A stretch of DNA of 5,411 nucleotides. Origin: Bacillota bacterium. GTDB lineage: Bacteria > Bacillota > Limnochordia > JAAZLZ01. This document shows, piece after piece, positions 5,189 to 5,411 of this stretch (positions are counted from its first letter, which is position 1; each line of letters opens with the position of its first letter). The notes under the pieces were generated by a model, which saw only the letters and a program-made list of their open reading frames with translations, was not told where the DNA came from and did no database searches. Both the position numbers and the translations under genes were made by a program. The stretch lies in contig JAAZLZ010000007.1 of NCBI GenBank assembly GCA_012799075.1, forward strand, positions 1-5,411, written 5' to 3'.

Positions 5189-5411
5189 TCACAGTACGGC
5201 CGTTTGATGCCGGGCCGCATGGCAATTCATGTTCACTGCAACAGGCATCCCGGTGATATGACAAGGATAGGCTTCAATATGAACGGCCAAGGCCGTGATC
5301 CGGCCCCCGAGCCCTTGGGGGCCGATCCCCAGGTTGTTGATCTCGGTTAGAAGCTCCCTTTCCAGCCGGGCATAAAAAGGATCGGCGTGCTCTTCATCCA
5401 AGGGTCTTAAG
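5189..5411 (-). CDS. fumA: Fumarate hydratase class I (Fe-S), alpha subunit, C-terminal end (cut by right edge)
   Basis: The open frame runs from beyond the right edge to a TGA at 5189-5191, giving the last 73 or so residues of the alpha chain. Visible motifs are LGIGPQGLGGRITALAVHIE, then AYPCHITGMPVAVNMNCHAA and RHQTAVL, the standard C-terminus of the family. The cysteine in NMNCHAARH aligns with the third cluster-binding cysteine of class I fumarases (the PNCAATRH cysteine of E. coli FumA); the other two ligands lie outside the window. The chain supplies the [4Fe-4S] cluster, and the beta subunit downstream completes the active site. A TTG at 5401 could be mistaken for a start, but the residues before it (LRP) continue the family sequence, so the gene is truncated by the window and not short. 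The tartrate dehydratase alpha chain is the alternative. Confidence 0.92.
   Translation of the reverse strand, partial: LRPLDEEHADPFYARLERELLTEINNLGIGPQGLGGRITALAVHIEAYPCHITGMPVAVNMNCHAARHQTAVL

Overview
The window looks like chromosomal DNA from a motile, Gram-positive-type bacterium (Bacillota), probably an anaerobic, fairly G+C-rich clostridial or related lineage. The reasons are a minus-strand gene order comFC - yvyF-like - flgM - flgN - flgK, which is the late-competence/flagellar arrangement known from Bacillus subtilis, a two-subunit iron-sulfur (class I) fumarase typical of anaerobes, strong GGAGG-type ribosome binding sites, and two GTG starts. The species cannot be named from the sequence.

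Layout. Positions 1-2825 carry five co-directional minus-strand genes, read from right to left: comF (2055-2825), a double zinc-ribbon protein of the YvyF/TIGR03826 family (1712-2095, overlapping comF by 41 bp), the anti-sigma-28 factor flgM (1356-1655), the chaperone flgN (903-1340) and the N-terminal 295 codons of the hook-filament junction protein flgK (1-886, running off the left edge). A good sigma-28 (SigD/FliA) promoter at 1687-1714 sits on the stop codon of the yvyF-like gene, so flgM-flgN-flgK can be driven both by read-through from comF and by the flagellar sigma factor that FlgM itself inhibits.

Positions 2826-2972 are a divergent intergenic region with a perfect 20-bp palindrome (2927-2946) and two weaker inverted repeats. 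To the right, on the plus strand, lies a single gene (2973-4400) for an exported FAD-dependent reductase of the fumarate reductase/flavocytochrome c family. It has no haem-binding, FMN-binding or iron-sulfur module of its own. It ends in a hairpin terminator (4407-4437).

Positions 4401-4618 are a convergent intergenic region that holds that terminator and a second, stronger one for the opposite strand (4504-4540). Positions 4619-5411 hold the 3' end of a fumarase operon on the minus strand: the complete beta subunit (4619-5179) and the C-terminal end of the alpha subunit (5189-5411, cut by the right edge).

How it fits together. The left part is a conventional flagellar late-assembly unit coupled to a ComF-type gene. 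The right part pairs a cytoplasmic fumarase with an exported reductase whose active-site residues match the fumarate reductase family. The two are convergent, not co-transcribed, so a shared fumarate pathway is only a suggestion. I see no mobile element, CRISPR array, RNA gene or clear new multi-gene system. The most unusual items are the stand-alone exported reductase and the palindromic control region in front of it.
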